A DNA stretch of 8,286 bases, taken from NCBI GenBank assembly GCA_903920975.1, contig CAIXNZ010000098.1, forward strand, positions 1 to 8,286, written 5' to 3'. Numbering within the stretch: position 1 is the stretch's first letter; each line of letters begins with the position of its first letter. Source of the stretch: Candidatus Falkowiibacteriota bacterium (lineage in GTDB: Bacteria > Patescibacteriota > Patescibacteriia > CAIXNZ01). The notes beneath the pieces are model-generated. The model ran no database searches. It was not told where the DNA came from and saw only the letters and a program-made list of their open reading frames with translations. This document shows positions 4,967 to 8,286 of the stretch, one piece after another. The position numbers and the translations under genes are program-made.

Positions 4967-5986
4967 TTATATTTTAATCAACGAGACCATTTCAACTAAA
5001 CGCACTGAGTACCCATATTCATTATCATACCAAGCCATTACCTTTACTAAATCGCCGTCAACAACCTTGGTTGATTCTAAATCAATTATCGCAGAATATG
5101 TGGTACCGATTATGTCAGTAGAAACAAGTGGCTCTTCAGAAGCAAAAATAATACCTTTGTATAATGGATTTTTCGCCGCATCCTTAAAGGCCTGATTAAC
5201 TTCTTCAACTGTAACTTTCTTGTTTAACAATGCCGTAACATCAATTAATGATCCGGAAATAACAGGCACTCTGATTGAAAGACCGTCAAACTTCCCAGCT
5301 AATTCAGGAATTGTCTGAATAACAGCATTGGCTGCGCCAGTTGTGGAAGGCACAATATTGGCAGTCGCAGCTCTTCCTCTTCTTAAATCCTTGGCATCTG
5401 GGCCATCAACTAATTTCTGAGTTGCGGTATAGGCGTGAACTGTAGTTAACATGGCTTTTTTAATGCCAAATTTATTTTGCAATACGCTCATAACTGGCGA
5501 GGTGCAATTTGTAGTACAAGAAGCATTAGAAACTATATTCTCGCCTTTTTTTAAATTCTTTTCATTTGCCCCGATTACATAAGTGCCTAAATCAGCTGAC
5601 TTAGTTGGAGCAGAAATTACCACTGCTTTTGCGCCAGCAGTAATATGTTTTTGGGCGCCTTCTTTATCAGTAAAAAAGCCGGTTGATTCAATCACTACAT
5701 CAATACCCATTTTGCCCCAGGGCAATTTGGTCGGATCTTTTTCAGCATAAACTGGAATTTTTTCACCATCAACTACTAATGAATCTTTTGTCGAAGTTAC
5801 TTCATGATCTTTCCAATTACCATAAACGCTATCGTGTCGAAGTAGATATGCTAAAGTTGCCGGGTCAGTTAAATCATTAATAGCAACGATCTTTATCTTG
5901 GCTTTTTGGTCATAAGCGGCCCGAAAAGAACATCGGCCGATTCTGCCAAAACCATTAATGGCCACTTTCTTCAAATTATTCGGCAT
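4967..5986 (-). CDS. gap: Glyceraldehyde-3-phosphate dehydrogenase, type I
   Basis: It catalyses oxidative phosphorylation of glyceraldehyde 3-phosphate to 1,3-bisphosphoglycerate with reduction of NAD+, in cytoplasmic glycolysis. The 339-aa sequence is complete: Rossmann motif INGFGRIGR (10-18), Asp38 at the end of the second strand in the usual position for NAD recognition, catalytic Cys157 in SNASCTTNC, His184 in TTVHAYT, and the C-terminal WYDNEYGYS (319-327). The start is the only reasonable one, but has no Shine-Dalgarno site in its AT-rich 10-base gap after the upstream small gene. Its position directly before the hydrogenase operon makes it a likely source of the reduced cofactor that the hydrogenase would re-oxidise, though a terminator separates the two units and the link is inference. 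Confidence 0.97.
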   Translation of the reverse strand: MPNNLKKVAINGFGRIGRCSFRAAYDQKAKIKIVAINDLTDPATLAYLLRHDSVYGNWKDHEVTSTKDSLVVDGEKIPVYAEKDPTKLPWGKMGIDVVIESTGFFTDKEGAQKHITAGAKAVVISAPTKSADLGTYVIGANEKNLKKGENIVSNASCTTNCTSPVMSVLQNKFGIKKAMLTTVHAYTATQKLVDGPDAKDLRRGRAATANIVPSTTGAANAVIQTIPELAGKFDGLSIRVPVISGSLIDVTALLNKKVTVEEVNQAFKDAAKNPLYKGIIFASEEPLVSTDIIGTTYSAIIDLESTKVVDGDLVKVMAWYDNEYGYSVRLVEMVSLIKI

Positions 5987-5995
5987 AAAATTTAT

Positions 5996-6223
5996 TTATT
6001 TAAATTTTAAATTATTAAATAAAGAATCAATTTTTTCCCGAGGTACTTGAGAAATATCCCCTGATACAGGCGCCTGGGTTTCAAAATTAAATTCGTTATT
6101 CCCATTCACATTTTCAACCTTATTTTGTTTGACTACCCCTCGAAAAGTAAAATTTCTTGAAATATCCAGCATCATTAAACCAACTGGAATAAAGGCAATA
6201 ATAAAAATGATTAAAAGTTTCAT
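5996..6223 (-). CDS. Small membrane-anchored protein, unknown function
   Basis: This 75-aa protein is not recognisable by family. It starts with one lysine and a strongly hydrophobic stretch (residues 3-19), which would act as an uncleaved signal anchor or signal peptide, followed by a polar, asparagine-rich tail of about 55 residues, probably outside the membrane. The ATG at 6223 is chosen because GAGGT lies about eight bases upstream and the hydrophobic segment then falls at the very N-terminus; an in-frame ATG at 6283 has no ribosome binding site and would add 20 polar residues. It ends 9 bases before GAPDH and is probably co-transcribed with it. It might simply be a short coding leader gene; no function can be given. 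Confidence 0.6.
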   Translation of the reverse strand: MKLLIIFIIAFIPVGLMMLDISRNFTFRGVVKQNKVENVNGNNEFNFETQAPVSGDISQVPREKIDSLFNNLKFK

Positions 6224-6278
6224 AATGACTACCTCTATTGGATTTTGTTTACCTAATACTTGTTTAGAAGAATTTATA

Positions 6279-6284
6279 ATCATA
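6279..6284 (-). promoter_or_regulatory. Possible -10 element for the GAPDH unit
   Basis: On the minus strand TATGAT lies in the AT-rich gap between the upstream terminator and the small membrane-protein gene. No convincing -35 hexamer is found at the right distance, so this is only a candidate. Confidence 0.25.
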
Positions 6285-6332
6285 CAAATACATTAAAAAA
6301 TTAACTCTGTCTATATTTTAATACATTTCTGG

Positions 6333-6380
6333 AAAAACTAAAAGCCCCCTAATCTTTTATGGGAGCTTCTAGTTTTTTTT
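6333..6380 (-). terminator. Rho-independent terminator after the rpsB-tsf-PSP1 unit
   Basis: The arms 6335-6349 and 6361-6375 form a 15-bp stem with two G-U pairs. On the minus strand the stem is followed by a short U-run; the plus strand has an even longer T-run (6373-6380), so the structure can act in both directions. It lies 14 bases after the PSP1 stop. Confidence 0.85.
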
Positions 6381-6388
6381 ATCTAATC

Positions 6389-7198
6389 TTAGCTTAAATT
6401 TTGCAGAGGAATTTCAACTATAGAATCACCCTCTTCATCTAATTTTACATTAACTGTTTGCTTTAGAATATGCCACTCAATAATTTCGCCCTTGCCCCGA
6501 GGCGTTTTTACTTTAGTGCCAAGGGGTGGAAATTTTGCGCTTAGCTCAACATATAAATCATTTTCGTAGCGTAAACAGCATTTTAATCTATTGCAAATAC
6601 CAGATAAACGTTCAGCGCCGCGGTGCGAAATTTGTTGCGCCTCGGCTTGTTCGGCACTAACATTGCCTAAAATTTTTAAATGAGTTTTGCAGCATTGGGT
6701 TATACCGCAGGCGCCAAGATCGCCGTCAATTTTAGCTTCATCGCGGACGCCAAGCTGCTGCAGACGTACATTTTTTTGAAATTGTCTTATTGAATCTTTG
6801 ACTAGTTGACGAAAATCAATGCGGCCATCAGCAATAAAAGCAAAAGTTACTTTCTTATCATCCAGGGAAAAATGAACATCTATTAATTTCATGATCAGCT
6901 GATTTTTTTCAATTAATTTTTTGCAAATTAAAAGGGCTTCGTCTTTTCTTTTTTCCAATTCATCTCTTTTTTCTAAATCGGTAAGAGTAGCCTTTCTGAT
7001 AATTGCCGGCAATTCATTCGTTTGTTTCAACTGTTCTGCTGTTTTTTCATTAATATCTTTAAGGCCAATAATTTTTCCGATTTCCAAATTCGTATCAACG
7101 TTGATAATAACCTGATCATTAATTTTGAGGTCAAGCTCAGAAGCTGGACAAAGTACTATTTTGTCCCAAAGATTATATTGTACCTCAAATATTTTCAT
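6389..7198 (-). CDS. PSP1/RicT (YaaT)-family iron-sulfur protein
   Basis: In Bacillus subtilis the RicT member of this family forms the RicA-RicF-RicT complex, which binds [4Fe-4S] clusters and promotes RNA processing. The family signature is seen: QLGVRDEAK (148-156), then GACGITQCC (Cys164, 169, 170) and SGICNRLKCCLRYE (Cys202, 207, 208), close to the canonical GxCGRxxCC...SGxCGRLMCCLKYE. An acidic and lysine-rich helical region (about 70-105) precedes the PSP1 core, and PPLGTKVKTPRGKG (224-237) starts a small C-terminal barrel. Length 269 aa is normal. The ATG lies three bases after the tsf stop, so it is almost surely in the rpsB-tsf operon. RicA and RicF are not in the window, so its partner and exact role here are unknown. 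Confidence 0.9.
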   Translation of the reverse strand: MKIFEVQYNLWDKIVLCPASELDLKINDQVIINVDTNLEIGKIIGLKDINEKTAEQLKQTNELPAIIRKATLTDLEKRDELEKRKDEALLICKKLIEKNQLIMKLIDVHFSLDDKKVTFAFIADGRIDFRQLVKDSIRQFQKNVRLQQLGVRDEAKIDGDLGACGITQCCKTHLKILGNVSAEQAEAQQISHRGAERLSGICNRLKCCLRYENDLYVELSAKFPPLGTKVKTPRGKGEIIEWHILKQTVNVKLDEEGDSIVEIPLQNLS

Positions 7199-7201
7199 AA
7201 A

Positions 7202-7789
7202 TTAAATTTGTTTGCGGCAAAAACCGCCCACTTTTACTTTTTCGCCTAAACTGGCAATCTTTCCATTTATTAATTCTTCAATCGTAATATCTTCATCTTT
7301 GATAAATGGCTGTTTCAACAGGCACACTTCCTCATACCATTTGTTAAGTTTACCTTCAATTATTTTGTCCAGCATTTTTACATTCTTGCCTTCAGCTAAA
7401 AGTTGCTCCTTAACGATCTCCTTTTCCTTATTTGACACTTCCTCGGGTATATCATCAATATTTACATACAAGGGAGATTGGGCTGCAACCTGCATGGCCA
7501 AATCATAAGCTAATTTTTTGAAATCCTCATTTTTGGCCACAAAATCAGTTTCGCAATTCAATTCAAGTAAAACGCCGACTTTGTTATTGGAGTGGATGTA
7601 ACTGCAAATAATTCCCTCTTGCGCTTCCTTGCCGGCTCTTTTATCAGCGATTTTGGAACCTTTTTTCCTTAAAACCTCAACAGCTTTGGCCATATCGCCA
7701 TCAGCTTCTGTTAGCGCTTCTTTGCATATTTCCATGCCAGCACCGGTTTGCTTTCTTAATTTTGTAATAAGTTTAATATCAATTTTCAT
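7202..7789 (-). CDS. tsf: Translation elongation factor Ts (short form)
   Basis: EF-Ts exchanges GDP for GTP on EF-Tu. The N-terminal UBA-like domain (LRKQTGAGMEICKEAL, 11-26) and the signature TDFVAKN (81-87) are present, and the C-terminus has the usual EF-Ts subdomain ending. At 195 aa it is of the short Thermus type, lacking the long second core repeat and coiled coil of the E. coli protein (283 aa). The ATG at 7789 begins the conserved MKIDIKLITKLR; the frame stays open further upstream to 7876, but that extension overlaps rpsB and reads as non-conserved basic sequence. No Shine-Dalgarno site is visible in the 25-base AT-rich gap after rpsB. The gene order rpsB-tsf is the classical bacterial one. 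Confidence 0.95.
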   Translation of the reverse strand: MKIDIKLITKLRKQTGAGMEICKEALTEADGDMAKAVEVLRKKGSKIADKRAGKEAQEGIICSYIHSNNKVGVLLELNCETDFVAKNEDFKKLAYDLAMQVAAQSPLYVNIDDIPEEVSNKEKEIVKEQLLAEGKNVKMLDKIIEGKLNKWYEEVCLLKQPFIKDEDITIEELINGKIASLGEKVKVGGFCRKQI

Positions 7790-7814
7790 ATTTTTATTAT
7801 GAGTTAATTTATTT

Positions 7815-8286
7815 TTATTTTTTTTCGGTCTGGTTTTTGGCAATTTCAGCCTTGGCATCAATAATACAATCGGCAATATATTTCATGACCAAATCTATGG
7901 TTTTGGTCGCATCATCATTGACCGGAATCACATATTCAATTTCCTCAGGATTAACATTGGTATCGCATATGCCGATTATAGGAACTTTTCTATTATGGGC
8001 TTCGGCTAAGGCTGTTCTTTCTTTTCTGACATCCCAAACAAAAATTGCCTCAGGGATTCTTTCTACATCTTTCACGCCGAAAATTTCTGATTCCAATTTA
8101 GCGATTTCTTTTTCAAAATTTACTCTTTCTTTTTTGGTGTATTTGTCTAATTGCCCACTATCTCTTTTTTGCACCAAATCTTTAATTTCTCGAGGAATTT
8201 CTTCCTTTTCAAATTCAAAAATATCTAAAAATTGATTCAATTCTCCAAAATAGTCATAAACATATTTTCCCGATATTCCTTTCGAA
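7815..8286 (-). CDS. rpsB: 30S ribosomal protein S2, C-terminal part (cut by window edge)
   Basis: The frame runs open through the right edge, so the 5' end of the gene lies outside. S2 features present are YTKKE, then ERIPEAIFVWDVRKERTALAEA and PIIGICDTNVNPEEIEYVIPVNDDA, the classical C-terminal half with conserved Asp-Thr-Asn and Pro-x-Asn-Asp-Asp. Upstream of YTKKE is an acidic stretch (FEFEKEEIPREIKDLVQKRDSG) that I find longer or more divergent than the typical S2 linker. The usual RWxGGxLTNF motif is not seen in the visible part and may be beyond the edge. The TTG at 8240 is not the true start. It is the first visible gene of the translation operon. Confidence 0.95.
   Translation of the reverse strand, partial: SKGISGKYVYDYFGELNQFLDIFEFEKEEIPREIKDLVQKRDSGQLDKYTKKERVNFEKEIAKLESEIFGVKDVERIPEAIFVWDVRKERTALAEAHNRKVPIIGICDTNVNPEEIEYVIPVNDDATKTIDLVMKYIADCIIDAKAEIAKNQTEKK

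Noticed and set aside
4824..5195. Plus-strand open frame of 123 codons
   Set aside because: It is antisense to GAPDH and the zinc-ribbon gene, with no domain pattern or ribosome binding site. The same holds for the plus-strand frames at 7212-7508 and 7837-8235 opposite tsf and rpsB.
6224..6283. Upstream ATG at 6283 for the small membrane protein
   Set aside because: It has no ribosome binding site and lies at the possible promoter; the ATG at 6223 has GAGGT and places the hydrophobic segment at the N-terminus.
7790..7876. Longer EF-Ts starting at 7876
   Set aside because: The extension overlaps the rpsB coding end, is not conserved in character, and MKIDIKLITKLR at 7789 is the normal N-terminus.

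Overview
The window looks like part of an AT-rich, small-genome anaerobic bacterium, most likely a member of the Candidate Phyla Radiation (Patescibacteria). The clues are a compact rpsB-tsf-RicT-like cluster, a short Thermus-length EF-Ts, a lysine- and asparagine-rich proteome, and a group 3b [NiFe]-hydrogenase (sulfhydrogenase) operon of the kind known from several CPR lineages. The lineage call is an inference from gene content and style; no phylogenetic marker was computed.

Layout from right to left, since most genes are on the minus strand. (1) A translation block: the 3' part of rpsB (cut by the window edge), tsf, and a PSP1/RicT-family iron-sulfur protein, closed by a strong hairpin terminator near 6335-6375. 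(2) A small unit with a 75-aa membrane-anchored protein, type I glyceraldehyde-3-phosphate dehydrogenase and a 69-aa zinc-ribbon protein, closed by a terminator at 4711-4740 that overlaps the last stop codon. (3) The hydrogenase operon 4619-1000, with a plausible promoter just after that terminator and a 69-bp palindrome in its leader: beta subunit (hydB), gamma subunit (hydG), a HypC chaperone, a DUF6390 protein and the small/delta subunit (hydD). (4) A convergent plus-strand gene (62-946) for an unrecognised four-helix membrane protein of visibly higher GC, separated from hydD by a hairpin terminator at 959-987.

How it fits together: GAPDH makes NADH during fermentation. HydG (FAD, NAD(P) and [2Fe-2S]) and HydB ([4Fe-4S]) would pass electrons between NAD(P)H and HydD (three predicted [4Fe-4S] clusters), and HydD should hand them to the NiFe large subunit. 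That catalytic subunit, hydA, is not in the window, although in the classical hydBGDA order it would directly follow hydD. It must be encoded elsewhere, have been lost, or have been removed by rearrangement or misassembly.

The most interesting observation concerns the two genes between hydG and hydD. The HypC lacks the conserved histidine of its family. The neighbouring DUF6390 protein carries, in its last ~80 residues, what reads as an internal HypC-like domain, with a cysteine aligned to HypC Cys2 and a histidine at the exact position missing from HypC. This suggests a split or paired maturation chaperone for this hydrogenase.
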